NCBI RefSeq assembly: GCF_000463015.1
Contig: NC_022247.1
Coordinates: forward strand, 1,364,001-1,428,000
DNA: 64,000 nucleotides
Source of the DNA: Variovorax paradoxus B4
Lineage (GTDB): Bacteria > Pseudomonadota > Gammaproteobacteria > Burkholderiales > Burkholderiaceae_C
Reading direction: 5' to 3'
Shown here in pieces: positions 50,783 through 60,726 of the stretch. Under the pieces are notes generated by a model that worked only from the letters and a program-made list of their open reading frames with translations, was not told the origin of the DNA and made no database searches. Each line of letters starts with the position of its first letter. The stretch's first letter is position 1. Made by a program: the position numbers and the translations under genes.

Positions 50783-52686
50783 CGTGCGTCTCCCAGCAGT
50801 TCGTCGTCGGCGCCGCCCAGGTAGGCTTCGAGCACGCGCGGATTGGCCTGCACTTCGGCGGGCGTGCCGGTGGCGATGACGGTGCCGAACTCCAGCACCG
50901 TGATGCGGTCGGCCAGGTTCATCACGAATTCCATGTCGTGTTCCACCACGAGGATGCCGAGGCCTTCGGCGCGCAGCTGGCTCAGCAGCACGGAAAGGGC
51001 GCGCTTCTCCAGGTGGCGCAGGCCGGCGGCGGGCTCGTCGAGCAGCAGCACCGAAGGCTGGCCGGCCAGCGCCCGCGCAATCTCGACCACGCGCTGCTGG
51101 CCGAGCGAGAGCGATGCGGCCGGCGTGTCGGCATGCGCCCCGAGGCCGCAGCGTTCGATCTGGCGGCGCGCCTCGGCCATCAGCGCGGTCTCTTCGGCGC
51201 GGTCCAGCCGCAGCATCGCGGCGAGCCATCCGCGCCTGGCGCGCAGATGCGCGCCGAGCGCCACGTTCTCGGCCACGCTGCGCGCACCGAGCAGGCGCAC
51301 GTGCTGGAAGGTGCGGCCCAGGCCGAGCGCGGCGAACACGCGCGAGGGCTTTGCCGTCATCGGCTGGCCCGCGAGCCGCACTTCGCCGGAGCTCGGATCG
51401 TCCACGCCCGAGACCATGTTGAAGAAGGTGCTCTTGCCCGCGCCGTTCGGTCCGATCAGCGCGTGGATCTCGCCGGCCTTCAGCGTCATCGAGATGTCGT
51501 TGTTGGCCACCAGGCCGCCGAAGCGCTTGCTGACCTTGGTGGCCTGCAGCAGCACCTCGCCCCTGGCGGGCAGGTCGCGGTGTGCGAGCTGCACGGCCGG
51601 CGCGGCGGGCCGCGCGGCATCGGTGGCGGCCGCGGCATGCGGGCGCACCCAGCGGCTGGCGATGCGTGCGAGCGTGGGCCACAGGCCGTCCGCAAAGCGC
51701 TGCAGCACGAAGAGCATGAGCAGGCCGAACACGATCACTTCGAAGTTTCCGCTGCTGCCCAGCAGCGAGGGCAGAACGTCCTGCAGCTTTTCCTTCAGCA
51801 GCGTGATGAGCGCGGCGCCCAGCACCGCGCCCCACAGGTGGCCCGCGCCGCCCACCACCGCCATGAACAGCAGCTCGATGCCGATGTTCAGGTTGAAGGG
51901 CGTCGGGTTCACGAAGCGCTGCAGGTGCGCATAGAGCCAGCCCGAGACGGCCGCCAGCAGCGCAGCCAGCACGAACAGCTTCACGCGGTGGCGGGCCGTG
52001 TCCACGCCCATCGACTCGGCCATCAGCCGGCCGCCCTTGAGCGCGCGGATGGCCCGGCCTTCGCGCGAGTCGAGCAGGTTGTGCATGGCCCACAGCGCGA
52101 GCAGCAGCACGGCCCAGATCACCACGCCCAGCGCGCGCGGCGTGGCCAGCGAGTAGCCCGCGACCACCAGCGGCGGCACGCCGGTGATGCCCGTCTGCCC
52201 GCCGAGGAAATCCATGTTGCCGAGCAGGTAGTAGAGGCTCAGGCCCCAGGCGATGGTGCACAGCGGCAGGTAGTGGCCCTGCAGCTTGAGCGTGACCGCG
52301 CCCAGCGCCCAGGCGAGCGCGAAGGTGAAGACGAGGCCGAGCAGGAGTCCGGCCCACGGCAGCAGCGCGGGGTTCACGGCGTCGCCCATCCATGCGGCGG
52401 CCGCGGGCGAGGTGCAGATCCACGCGGTGGCGTAGGCACCCATGCCGACGAACGCGGCCTGGCCGAAGGAGGTCATGCCGCCCACGCCGGTGAGCATCAC
52501 CAGTCCGGCCGCGACCAGCGCATAGAGTCCGATGTTGCTGAGCACGGACACCGTGAACTCCGGCAGGAAGCCCCAGGCCAGGGCAAGCGCCACGACCAGG
52601 GCGAGCGTCAGCTGCCTCGGCGTGATCAGCGCGCGGCCGGCCGGTGCTGCGGAGACCGCGGTGTCGCTGGATGAGGTGTTGTTCAT
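50779..52686 (-). CDS. Fused LivM permease and LivG ATPase
   Basis: A 635-residue protein. Residues about 1-335 are a LivM-type permease (VLSNIGLYALVAAGLVMLTG, GGMTSFGQAAFVGMGAYATA, GYSLATPRALGVVIW and the EAA-like LDSREGRAIRALKGGRLMAE). After a linker (HAAAATDAARPAAPAVQLA), residues about 385-635 form a LivG-type ATPase: Walker A IGPNGAGKSTFFN, RTFQHVRLLGARSV, signature LSLGQQRVVEIARALAG, Walker B VLLLDEPAAGL and VEHDMEFVM. The usual two genes are joined without a frameshift. The ATG at 52686 overlaps the livH-like stop. Confidence 0.94.
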   Translation of the reverse strand: MNNTSSSDTAVSAAPAGRALITPRQLTLALVVALALAWGFLPEFTVSVLSNIGLYALVAAGLVMLTGVGGMTSFGQAAFVGMGAYATAWICTSPAAAAWMGDAVNPALLPWAGLLLGLVFTFALAWALGAVTLKLQGHYLPLCTIAWGLSLYYLLGNMDFLGGQTGITGVPPLVVAGYSLATPRALGVVIWAVLLLALWAMHNLLDSREGRAIRALKGGRLMAESMGVDTARHRVKLFVLAALLAAVSGWLYAHLQRFVNPTPFNLNIGIELLFMAVVGGAGHLWGAVLGAALITLLKEKLQDVLPSLLGSSGNFEVIVFGLLMLFVLQRFADGLWPTLARIASRWVRPHAAAATDAARPAAPAVQLAHRDLPARGEVLLQATKVSKRFGGLVANNDISMTLKAGEIHALIGPNGAGKSTFFNMVSGVDDPSSGEVRLAGQPMTAKPSRVFAALGLGRTFQHVRLLGARSVAENVALGAHLRARRGWLAAMLRLDRAEETALMAEARRQIERCGLGAHADTPAASLSLGQQRVVEIARALAGQPSVLLLDEPAAGLRHLEKRALSVLLSQLRAEGLGILVVEHDMEFVMNLADRITVLEFGTVIATGTPAEVQANPRVLEAYLGGADDELLGDAR

Positions 52687-53711
52687 TCCTCGTCCTCCAC
52701 ATGGTGGCTGTGCAGCGAACGCCACCACAGCACCGGAATGATCAGCGTGAAGACGAGCACCTCCTTGAAGGGGCTGGCCCAGAACGAGGCAAAGGCCTCG
52801 AGCTGGCCGACCAGCAGCGCGCCCGCCAGCGCCAGCGGATAGCTCGCCAGCCCGCCCACGATGGCGGCGACGAAGCCCTTCAGGCCGATCAGGAAGCCGG
52901 TGTCGTAGTAGACCGTGGTGAGCGGCGCAATGAGCAGGCCGGAGACCGCGCCGATGAGTGCCGCGAGCGCAAAGCTCAGGTCGCCCGACAGCTCCGTTGG
53001 AATGCCCGACAGCCGCGCGCCCACGCGGTTGATGGCCGTGGCGCGCAGCGCCTTGCCGATCATGGAGCGGCCGAAGAACAGGAACATTGCAAGCACCAGC
53101 AGCAGCGTGACGCCGACCACCACCAGCGATTGCCCGCTGACCGGGATGCCGCCGATGTCGAAGCGCTCTTCGGAGAACGCCGTGGTGCGATAGCCCTCGG
53201 CACCGAAGAAGAGCAGGCCCAGGCCCACCAGCACGCCATGCAGCGCGACGGAAACGATCAGGAGCATCAGCACGCTGGCGCTGGCCAATGGCCGATAGGC
53301 GAGGCGGTAGAGCAGCGGCCCCAGCGGCATGATGAGGATCAGCGTGGTGAGCGCCTGGCCCGCCATCGACGCGGGCTTGAGCAGCAGCACCAGCGCGGCC
53401 GCGGCCAGCGGCAGCACCACGCACCATGCGAGCGCGGAGGCCCAGTCGACCACCGCGCCGCGCCTCCAGTGCCAGAATTCGACCACCAGCACCATCGCCG
53501 CCAGCGCGAGCAGCAGCCACAGCGTGGCCGGCACGCGCCCGGCCTGCAGCACCGCCATCGAGAGCGCCCCGAAGGCGACGAACTCGCCCTGGGGAATGAA
53601 GATGACGCGCGTGACGGAGAACACCAGCACGAGAGCGAGCGCCATCAATCCGTAGACGGCGCCGTTCACGATGCCGTCCTGCCCCAGCAACAGGGCGATC
53701 TGCAGATCCAT
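52683..53711 (-). CDS. Branched-chain amino-acid-type ABC transporter permease (LivH-like)
   Basis: A 342-residue permease with about nine helices, slightly longer than the usual 290-310. Landmarks: NGAVYGLMALALVLVFSVTR, VIFIPQGEFVAFGALSMAVL, KALRATAINRVGARLSGIPT (EAA-like loop), DLSFALAALIGAVSGLLIAP and the C-terminal FIGLKGFVAAIVGGLA-type region (here GLKGFVAAIVGGLASYPLAL). It pairs with the LivM half of the next gene. Separated from the binding protein by a 140-base gap containing an interspersed repeat. Confidence 0.93.
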   Translation of the reverse strand: MDLQIALLLGQDGIVNGAVYGLMALALVLVFSVTRVIFIPQGEFVAFGALSMAVLQAGRVPATLWLLLALAAMVLVVEFWHWRRGAVVDWASALAWCVVLPLAAAALVLLLKPASMAGQALTTLILIMPLGPLLYRLAYRPLASASVLMLLIVSVALHGVLVGLGLLFFGAEGYRTTAFSEERFDIGGIPVSGQSLVVVGVTLLLVLAMFLFFGRSMIGKALRATAINRVGARLSGIPTELSGDLSFALAALIGAVSGLLIAPLTTVYYDTGFLIGLKGFVAAIVGGLASYPLALAGALLVGQLEAFASFWASPFKEVLVFTLIIPVLWWRSLHSHHVEDEE

Positions 53712-53744
53712 ATAACTACAGCCTTCGGGCAGCGCCCGTGAGTC

Positions 53745-53835
53745 AGGTCAGGAACACCGAGGAACCGGCTTTGCCGGGCCTCTGGTGTTGCCCCCGGTAG
53801 GGGGTGGGAGAAGCGACACGAAGTGCGTGAAGCCT
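53745..53835 (+). repeat. Interspersed GC-rich repeat, copy B
   Basis: GGAACCGGCTTTGCCGGGCC (53762-53781) is the exact reverse complement of 27269-27288. It is followed, as in copy A, by a C-run/G-run pair (TTGCCCCCGGTAGGGGG) and an A/G-rich tail. It sits between the binding-protein and livH-like genes and may alter their relative expression through its stem-loops. Confidence 0.75.
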
Positions 53836-53851
53836 GGGGGCGAGCCGAGTT

Positions 53852-55000
53852 TCAGGGCTGGTATTTCCAGGCGCCGTTCTCGATCTTGACCATGACCCGG
53901 GCACGCTGATCGAGACCCAGATGATCGTTGGCGGTCATGTTGAATACGCCGTGCGCGCCCGACACTTCCTTGACTTGCTCGAGCGCGTCGCGCAGTGCGG
54001 CGCGGAATTCGGGCGTACCGGGCTGCGCCTTCTTGAGCGCCACCGGCACGGCCGAGGTCATCAGCAGGCCCGCGTCCCAGGCATGCGCGCCGAAGGTCGA
54101 CACCGAGTTCTTGCCGTTCACGGCCTCGTAGGCGGTGACATAGGCCAAGGCCGACTTCTTCACCGGATGGCTCGCGGGCAGCTGCTCGGCCACCAGCACG
54201 GGGCCCGCGGGCAGGAAGGTGCCTTCCACGTCCTTGCCGCCAACGCGCAGGAAGTCGGCATTGGCCACGCCGTGCGTCTGGTACATCTTGCCGGTGTAGC
54301 CGCGCTCCTTGAGCGTCTTCTGCGGCAGCGCGGCCGGCGTGCCCGAGCCCGCGACCAGCACCGCGTCGGCCTTGGCGGCCATGATCTTCAGGGCCTGCCC
54401 GGTCACCGAGGTGTCGGTGCGCGCATAGCGCTCGTTGGCCACGATCTTGAGCTTCTTCAGCTCCGCCGCCTTGGCGAATTCCTGCGACCAGCCTTCGCCG
54501 TAGGCATCGGAGAAGCCGATGAAGGCCACCGTCTTCACACCGCTGGCGGCCATGTGCTCGGCAATCGCGAGCGACATCATGATGTCGTTCTGCGGCGTCT
54601 TGAAGACCCACTGCTTCTTGGCGTCCATGGGCTCGACGATGCGGGCCGATGCGGCAATGGAGATCATCGGCGTCTTGGCTTCGCTCACCACGTCGATCAT
54701 CGCGAGCGAGTTGGGCGTGGTGGTCGAGCCCAGCACGATGTCGACCTTGTTCTCGGCGATGAGCTTGCGCGTGTTGGCCACGGCCGCCGTGGTGTCGGAA
54801 GCGTCGTCCAGAACGATGTAGTTGATCTTCTGGCCGCCGATGGTCTTGGGCATCAGGGAGATGGTGTTCTTCTCGGGAATGCCGAGCGAGGCGGCCGGCC
54901 CGGTGGCCGACAGCGTCACGCCGACATTGACGTCGGCCCAGGCCGCGGCGGCGGTGGCGCACAGCGCGGCGATCAGCAGGGGCTTGAAGAAGAATTTCAT
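53852..55000 (-). CDS. Branched-chain amino-acid-type periplasmic binding protein (LivK-like)
   Basis: A 382-residue periplasmic binding protein with signal MKFFFKPLLIAALCATAAAAWA. The type I fold is seen in VNVGVTLSATGPAASLGIPE, VDIVLGSTTTPNSLAMIDVV, SVTGQALKIMAAKADAVLVA and GAHAWDAGLLM. It heads the transporter block directly after paaE (37-base gap), so the ligand is probably phenylacetate or another aromatic acid rather than leucine. The ATG at 55000 starts the signal peptide. Confidence 0.92.
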   Translation of the reverse strand: MKFFFKPLLIAALCATAAAAWADVNVGVTLSATGPAASLGIPEKNTISLMPKTIGGQKINYIVLDDASDTTAAVANTRKLIAENKVDIVLGSTTTPNSLAMIDVVSEAKTPMISIAASARIVEPMDAKKQWVFKTPQNDIMMSLAIAEHMAASGVKTVAFIGFSDAYGEGWSQEFAKAAELKKLKIVANERYARTDTSVTGQALKIMAAKADAVLVAGSGTPAALPQKTLKERGYTGKMYQTHGVANADFLRVGGKDVEGTFLPAGPVLVAEQLPASHPVKKSALAYVTAYEAVNGKNSVSTFGAHAWDAGLLMTSAVPVALKKAQPGTPEFRAALRDALEQVKEVSGAHGVFNMTANDHLGLDQRARVMVKIENGAWKYQP

Positions 55001-55037
55001 TTTGGACTTGTCTCCGGGTTGAAAAATCGTTGTGGTG

Positions 55038-56132
55038 TCAACGCTCGTCGAAGGACAAGGTGACACGTTCTGTGAGAGGGTGGGCCTGGCAGGTCAGCAC
55101 GAATCCCGCGGCTACCTCATTCTTGTCGAGCGCGAAGTTTCTTTCCATGCGGACTTCCCCCTCCACCAGCTTCGCGCGGCAGGTGCCGCACACGCCGGAG
55201 GTGCAGGAGAACGGCACTTCGAGGCCGGCGGCCGACGCCGCATCGAGGATGCTCGGCTGCCCTTCGGTGAAGGTGATCTCGCGCTGGAGCCCGTCGCGCA
55301 CGATGGTGATGCGCGCCTGCTTGGCATCGCCGGGCAGGGCCTCGTGCACCACCGCACCGACCTGGCCTGCCGATGTCGCCGAAGGCAGCGCGACGCCGAA
55401 GCGCTCGATGTGGATGCGCTCCTCGGGCACGCCCGCGGCGAGCAGCGCGGCCTCGGCCTCGTCGTTCATCTGGAACGGGCCGCAGATGTAGGCGTGGTCG
55501 ATGCTGGCGGCCGGCACCAGCGTGTTCAGGAACTCGCCGATCTTCTCGCGGTTCATTACGCCGCGGCCGAGCGGCGAATCCGTCTGCTCGTCGGAGAACA
55601 CCAGCTGCAGCGCGAGTCGCGTCATGTAGCGGTTCTTCAGGTCCTCGATCTCTTCCTTGAACATCGTGGACTGCAGCTGCCGGTTGCCGTAGATCAGCGT
55701 GAAGCGGCTCAGCGGCTCGCGCGCGAGCACCGTCTTCATGATCGAGAGGATCGGCGTGATGCCGCTGCCGCCCGCAATGCCGAGGTGATGGCGCGCGGAG
55801 GCCGGCTCGATCGGCACGAAGAAGCGGCCTTGCGGCGCCATGACCTGCACCGTGTCGCCGGGCTGCAGATGCGCGTTGATCCAGTTGGAGAACACGCCGC
55901 CCTGCACCTTGCGCACGCCCACGCGCAGTTCGCCGTCGTCCAGGCCGGCGCAGATCGAATACGAGCGGCGCAGGTCCTGCCCGTCGATGTCGTGGCGCAG
56001 CGTGAGGTACTGGCCCTGCGTGAAGCCGAAGACTTGCTGCAGCTCGGGTGGCACCTCGAAGGAGACGATGACGGCCTCCGAGGTATCGGGCTCGACGGTC
56101 TTCACGCGCAGGGGATGGAAGAGGGTGCTCAT
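55038..56132 (-). CDS. paaE: Phenylacetyl-CoA epoxidase reductase subunit
   Basis: PaaE passes electrons from NADPH through FAD and a [2Fe-2S] cluster to the PaaA diiron centre. The 364-residue protein has an FAD-binding barrel (LRRSYSICAG, about 54-63), an NAD-binding domain (HHLGIAGGSGITPILSIMKT, about 116-135) and a C-terminal plant-type ferredoxin domain with CTSGVCGTCRAKL (about 315-327) and a final Cys near VLTCQAHP. All four cluster cysteines are present. Follows paaD with a three-base gap. In older nomenclature this is paaK. Confidence 0.96.
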   Translation of the reverse strand: MSTLFHPLRVKTVEPDTSEAVIVSFEVPPELQQVFGFTQGQYLTLRHDIDGQDLRRSYSICAGLDDGELRVGVRKVQGGVFSNWINAHLQPGDTVQVMAPQGRFFVPIEPASARHHLGIAGGSGITPILSIMKTVLAREPLSRFTLIYGNRQLQSTMFKEEIEDLKNRYMTRLALQLVFSDEQTDSPLGRGVMNREKIGEFLNTLVPAASIDHAYICGPFQMNDEAEAALLAAGVPEERIHIERFGVALPSATSAGQVGAVVHEALPGDAKQARITIVRDGLQREITFTEGQPSILDAASAAGLEVPFSCTSGVCGTCRAKLVEGEVRMERNFALDKNEVAAGFVLTCQAHPLTERVTLSFDER

Positions 56133-56135
56133 CGC

Positions 56136-56666
56136 TCAGATCGGCTTGAAGTGTTCGAAGGGTTCGCGGCAGGCGAGACAGCGGTAGAGCGCCTTGCATG
56201 CGGTGGAGCCGAAGGCGGACAGGCGTTCGGTGCGCTCGCTCGCGCAGCGCGGGCAGGCAATTCGTTCGCTGCCGGCGATGCGGCCGAAGAGGCGGATGGG
56301 CATGGCGGTGCCGGCGGCTGCCTCGGGCGTGAGGTGGGCCGGCGGCGCAATGCCATAGGCCTTGAGCTTGGCGCGGCCTTCCTCGCTGATCCAGTCGCTG
56401 CTCCAGGCGGGCGCGCGCCGCAGGGTGGCGCGTGCGCGGCCGAGGCCGGCGTTTTCGATGGCGGCCAGCACGTCATGCTCGATGGCCTCGGTCGCGGGGC
56501 AGCCCGAGTACGTCGGCGTGAGAACGATCTCCAGCCCGTCGTCATGCGCGATCACCTCGCGCACGATGCCCAGGTCGCAGACCGACACGGCCGGCACCTC
56601 GGGGTCGAGGACGGTGTGCAGCACGGCCCATGCCGCGTCCACGCGCGATGCGATCGCGGTGTTCAC
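56136..56666 (-). CDS. paaD: Phenylacetyl-CoA epoxidase maturation/assembly subunit
   Basis: PaaD is a MIP18/SufT-like protein needed for the epoxidase, probably for iron-sulfur insertion. At 176 residues it matches the family: DPEVPAVSVCDLGIVREVI and LTPTYSGCPATEAIEHDVLA in the DUF59 part, and a C-terminal zinc-ribbon (IACPRCASERT and YRCLACREPFEHFKPI) with four cysteines. It has no ATG at its conserved start; the GTG at 56666 overlaps the paaC stop (GTGA), and a second GTG lies at 56669. Low translation by design is possible. Confidence 0.93.
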   Translation of the reverse strand: MNTAIASRVDAAWAVLHTVLDPEVPAVSVCDLGIVREVIAHDDGLEIVLTPTYSGCPATEAIEHDVLAAIENAGLGRARATLRRAPAWSSDWISEEGRAKLKAYGIAPPAHLTPEAAAGTAMPIRLFGRIAGSERIACPRCASERTERLSAFGSTACKALYRCLACREPFEHFKPI

Positions 56667-57442
56667 CACACGCCTCCGGGATAGGCGCGCTGGAGATACT
56701 GCATCTCCGCCAGGATGTAGCCCATGTGCTCGCTGTGCACGCCCTGCTTGCCGGTGCTGCGGAAGGCGGCCTCCTGCGGCATCGCGAGCCCGGCCGCGTC
56801 GAGCACCTGCTGCATCTCGGCGAGCCACGGCTCGCGCAGTTCGCTCCATGCGGGGCCGAGGCCGCTCGCACTGGCTTGCGCATCCACCGCATCGCTCTCG
56901 AACAGCTCGGGCACGTAGAGCCAGAGCTGCTTCAGGGCACGCTCGGTGCGGCGGCGCGATTCGTCGGTGCCGTCGCCGAGCCGCACGACCCAGTCGCCCG
57001 AATGCTGCTGGTGGTAGCGCGCTTCCTTCACGGCCTTGCCGGCGATGGCGGCCACGTCGGCATCGCTCGACGCGGCGAGGCGCTGCCACAGCAGCTTGAG
57101 CAGCGTGGCGACCATGGTGTTGCGCAGCACGGCGAAGGCAAAGTCGCCGCGCGGCAGTTCGACCAGGGTGAGGTTGAAGTAGTCGCGCTCGTCGCGCAGG
57201 TAGGCGAGCTGGTCTTCGTCGTGCTCACGGCCGGTGCCTTCAAGCTTTCCCGCGTGGGTGAGCAGCGCGCGGGCCTGGCCGACGAGGTCGAGCGCGATAT
57301 TGGCCATAGCGATGTCTTCTTCCAGCACGGGTGCGTGGCCGCACCATTCGCCAAGCCGCTGTGCCAGCACGAGGCAGGTGTCGCCTATGCGCAGCAGGTA
57401 TTGCACGGCGGGGGTGCGGTTCAGTTCTATGGATGCTTGCAT
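56663..57442 (-). CDS. paaC: Phenylacetyl-CoA epoxidase structural subunit
   Basis: PaaC is the non-catalytic helical partner of PaaA. The 259-residue protein has the ferritin-like pattern with RIGDTCLVLAQRLGEWCGHA, ANIALDLVGQARALLTHAG, EDQLAYLRDERDYFNLTLVE and EARYHQQHSGDWVVRLGDGT. It lacks the full diiron ligand set, as usual for PaaC. The ATG at 57442 starts at the family N-terminus. A 166-base gap holding a small inverted-repeat element separates it from paaB, an unusual interruption in this otherwise overlapping gene set. Confidence 0.95.
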   Translation of the reverse strand: MQASIELNRTPAVQYLLRIGDTCLVLAQRLGEWCGHAPVLEEDIAMANIALDLVGQARALLTHAGKLEGTGREHDEDQLAYLRDERDYFNLTLVELPRGDFAFAVLRNTMVATLLKLLWQRLAASSDADVAAIAGKAVKEARYHQQHSGDWVVRLGDGTDESRRRTERALKQLWLYVPELFESDAVDAQASASGLGPAWSELREPWLAEMQQVLDAAGLAMPQEAAFRSTGKQGVHSEHMGYILAEMQYLQRAYPGGVW

Positions 57443-57489
57443 TTCAATGGCTCCAGCGCGCGTTGTGTTCGGGGTTCGTTTGTTCGTTC

Positions 57490-57565
57490 GTTCGGGGCGT
57501 GTGCACAGGCCACCGGGTACTCCCTTCCGCGAATGTCCCCCCGGCGGCGGGAGCGCGCCCCGAAC
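57490..57565. mobile_element. 76-base element with 10-base terminal inverted repeats
   Basis: Ends are GTTCGGGGCG (57490-57499) and CGCCCCGAAC (57556-57565). The left part shares CAGGCCACCGGGTACTCCC (57506-57524) and TCCGCGAATGTCCCC with the 39.8-kb element, and the right part GGCGGGAGCGCGCCC matches its right end. It looks like an internally deleted version of that element. A GTTC-GTTC-GTTC run abuts the left end. It lies between paaB and paaC. Confidence 0.7.
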
Positions 57566-57608
57566 AAGCAACGCGGCCAAGAGCAACAGGCAGACGTTTC
57601 ATGGCTGG

Positions 57609-57905
57609 CTACATGTGGTCGACCGACTTGGGCAACTTATAGAAAGTGGGATGGCGGTAGACCTTGTCCTCCGCCGGATCGAAGAACATGTCCTTGTCCC
57701 CCGGGTCGCTCGCCACGATCTGCTCGGAACGCACCACCCAGATGCTGCTGCCTTCCTGGCGGCGTGTGTAGACGTCGCGCGCCATCTGGATCGCCATCTT
57801 CGAATCGGCCGCGTGCAGGCTGCCGCAATGCTTGTGGTCGAGCCCGGCCTTGCTGCGCACGAACACTTCCCAGAGCGGCCATTCCTGTTTCGTATCGGTG
57901 GTCAT
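57609..57905 (-). CDS. paaB: Phenylacetyl-CoA epoxidase subunit PaaB
   Basis: A 98-residue protein of unknown biochemical role in the PaaABCE complex. The family signature is clear: [60 protein letters not shown] and PRYRHPTFY-type end (here [18 protein letters not shown]). Start ATG at 57905 overlaps the paaA stop by four bases. Confidence 0.95.
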   Translation of the reverse strand: MTTDTKQEWPLWEVFVRSKAGLDHKHCGSLHAADSKMAIQMARDVYTRRQEGSSIWVVRSEQIVASDPGDKDMFFDPAEDKVYRHPTFYKLPKSVDHM

Positions 57906-58912
57906 GCTGCTTCCTTCATCGGTTGCTTGTTCGCGTGGGCCATCGCGGCTTCGCGCACCCATGCGCCGTCTTCCCAGGCGTCGACGCGGGCCTGGAGGCG
58001 TTCGCGGTTGCAGGGGCCGTCACCGCCGATCACGCGCCAGAACTCGCTCCAGTCGATGGCGCCGAAGTCGTGCGCCTGGCGCTCCTCGTTCCACTTCAGG
58101 TCGGGGTCGGGCAAGGTCACGCCGAGGATGCGCGCCTGTTCCACGGTGGCGTCGATGAACTTCTGGCGCAGCTCGTCGTTGCTGAAGCGCTTGATGCCCC
58201 AGCGCATCGACTGCGCGCTGTTGGGCGACTGGTCGTCGGGCGGGCCGAACATCATGACCGAGGGCCACCACCAGCGGTTGACCGCGTCCTGCACCATCGC
58301 CTTCTGCGCCTCGGTGCCGTGGGTCATCATGGTCAGCAGCGCTTCGTAGCCCTGGCGCTGGTGAAAGCTCTCCTCGCGGCAGATGCGGATCATGGCGCGC
58401 GCGTACGGCGCATACGAGCAGCGGCAGATCGGCACCTGGTTCATGATGGCCGCGCCATCGACCAGCCAGCCGATGGTGCCCATGTCGGCCCAGGTCAGCG
58501 TGGGGTAGTTGAAGATCGAGCTGTACTTGGCGCGGCCGCTGTGCAGCGCATCGACCATCTGGTCGCGCGAGGTGCCCAGCGTTTCGGCGGCTGCATACAG
58601 GTAGAGCCCGTGGCCGCCTTCGTCCTGCACCTTGGCCAGCAGGATGGCCTTGCGCTTGAGCGTGGGGGCGCGGCCGATCCAGTTGCCTTCGGGCAGCATG
58701 CCGACGATTTCGGAATGCGCATGCTGGCTGATCTGGCGCACCAGCGTCTTGCGGTAGTGCTCGGGCATCCAGTCCTTCGCTTCGATGAAGTCGCCGGCGT
58801 CGATGTGCGCGTCGAAGCGCTCCTCGAGCCGCATCTCCTCGGCGGAGCGCACGGCTTTCTGCTTGCCGTCGCCTGCGTCCTTGCCCATGGTGTCCATGGC
58901 CTGGGTGTACAT
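57902..58912 (-). CDS. paaA: Phenylacetyl-CoA 1,2-epoxidase catalytic subunit
   Basis: PaaA carries the diiron site that epoxidises the ring of phenylacetyl-CoA with O2. The 336-residue protein keeps the family core: [40 protein letters not shown], the metal ligands in [13 protein letters not shown] (E, H) and [18 protein letters not shown] (E, H), and [18 protein letters not shown]. All expected ligands appear present. It follows paaK by 37 bases. Confidence 0.97.
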   Translation of the reverse strand: MYTQAMDTMGKDAGDGKQKAVRSAEEMRLEERFDAHIDAGDFIEAKDWMPEHYRKTLVRQISQHAHSEIVGMLPEGNWIGRAPTLKRKAILLAKVQDEGGHGLYLYAAAETLGTSRDQMVDALHSGRAKYSSIFNYPTLTWADMGTIGWLVDGAAIMNQVPICRCSYAPYARAMIRICREESFHQRQGYEALLTMMTHGTEAQKAMVQDAVNRWWWPSVMMFGPPDDQSPNSAQSMRWGIKRFSNDELRQKFIDATVEQARILGVTLPDPDLKWNEERQAHDFGAIDWSEFWRVIGGDGPCNRERLQARVDAWEDGAWVREAAMAHANKQPMKEAA

Positions 58913-58949
58913 GTGCGTGTCCTTCGCAAAAGGGGTTGAAACGGCGCGC

Positions 58950-60266
<1,317 letters not shown>

Positions 60267-60279
60267 GGTGCTTGTCTCC

Positions 60280-60723
60280 TCAGGCGGCAACGGCGGGGCG
60301 GCCCTTGGCGGTGTACGAGCGGCCGCGAAACATCGCGACGCGCTCGCCGCGCTGGTTGGTGATTTCGGTGTCGTACACGCCGGTGCGCCCGGCCTTCGAA
60401 ACCTCGAAGCAACGCGCGGTGAGCATGTCGCCTTCGCGCGCCGGCGCAATGAAGTCGATCGAAAAACCCGAGGCCACGGTCAGCTCGTTGTACGAGTTGC
60501 AGGCGAAGGCAAAGGTGGAATCGGCCAGCGTGGCCATGAAGCCGCCGTGGCAGATGGCGTGGCCGTTGAGCATGTCGGGGCGCACGCGCATTTCGAGCGT
60601 GGCCTGGCCGGGGCCGACCTCGACGATGCGCATGCCGAGGCCCTTGCTGGCGTTGTCGTTCGCGAACATGCCGTCGCGGACGTGCTCGGCAGTCTGCTGG
60701 GGAGTGCGGGTGGTGTCTGCCAT
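60280..60723 (-). CDS. paaI: Hydroxyphenylacetyl-CoA thioesterase
   Basis: A 147-residue hot-dog thioesterase that releases CoA from dead-end phenylacetyl-CoA products, protecting the CoA pool. HAICHGGFMATLADSTFAFA contains the catalytic-type HGG motif and Asp, then VASGFSIDFIAPAREGDMLT and VYDTEITNQRGERVAMFRGR. Separated from paaG by three bases, so strongly coupled. Confidence 0.95.
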   Translation of the reverse strand: MADTTRTPQQTAEHVRDGMFANDNASKGLGMRIVEVGPGQATLEMRVRPDMLNGHAICHGGFMATLADSTFAFACNSYNELTVASGFSIDFIAPAREGDMLTARCFEVSKAGRTGVYDTEITNQRGERVAMFRGRSYTAKGRPAVAA

Positions 60724-60726
60724 GGC

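Noticed and set aside
50783..52702. Reading LivF as an 883-residue protein extended upstream
   Set aside because: The extra residues are Arg/Ala/Gly-rich out-of-frame translation of the livM-livG gene; the ATG at 50782 with overlap gives the normal LivF length.
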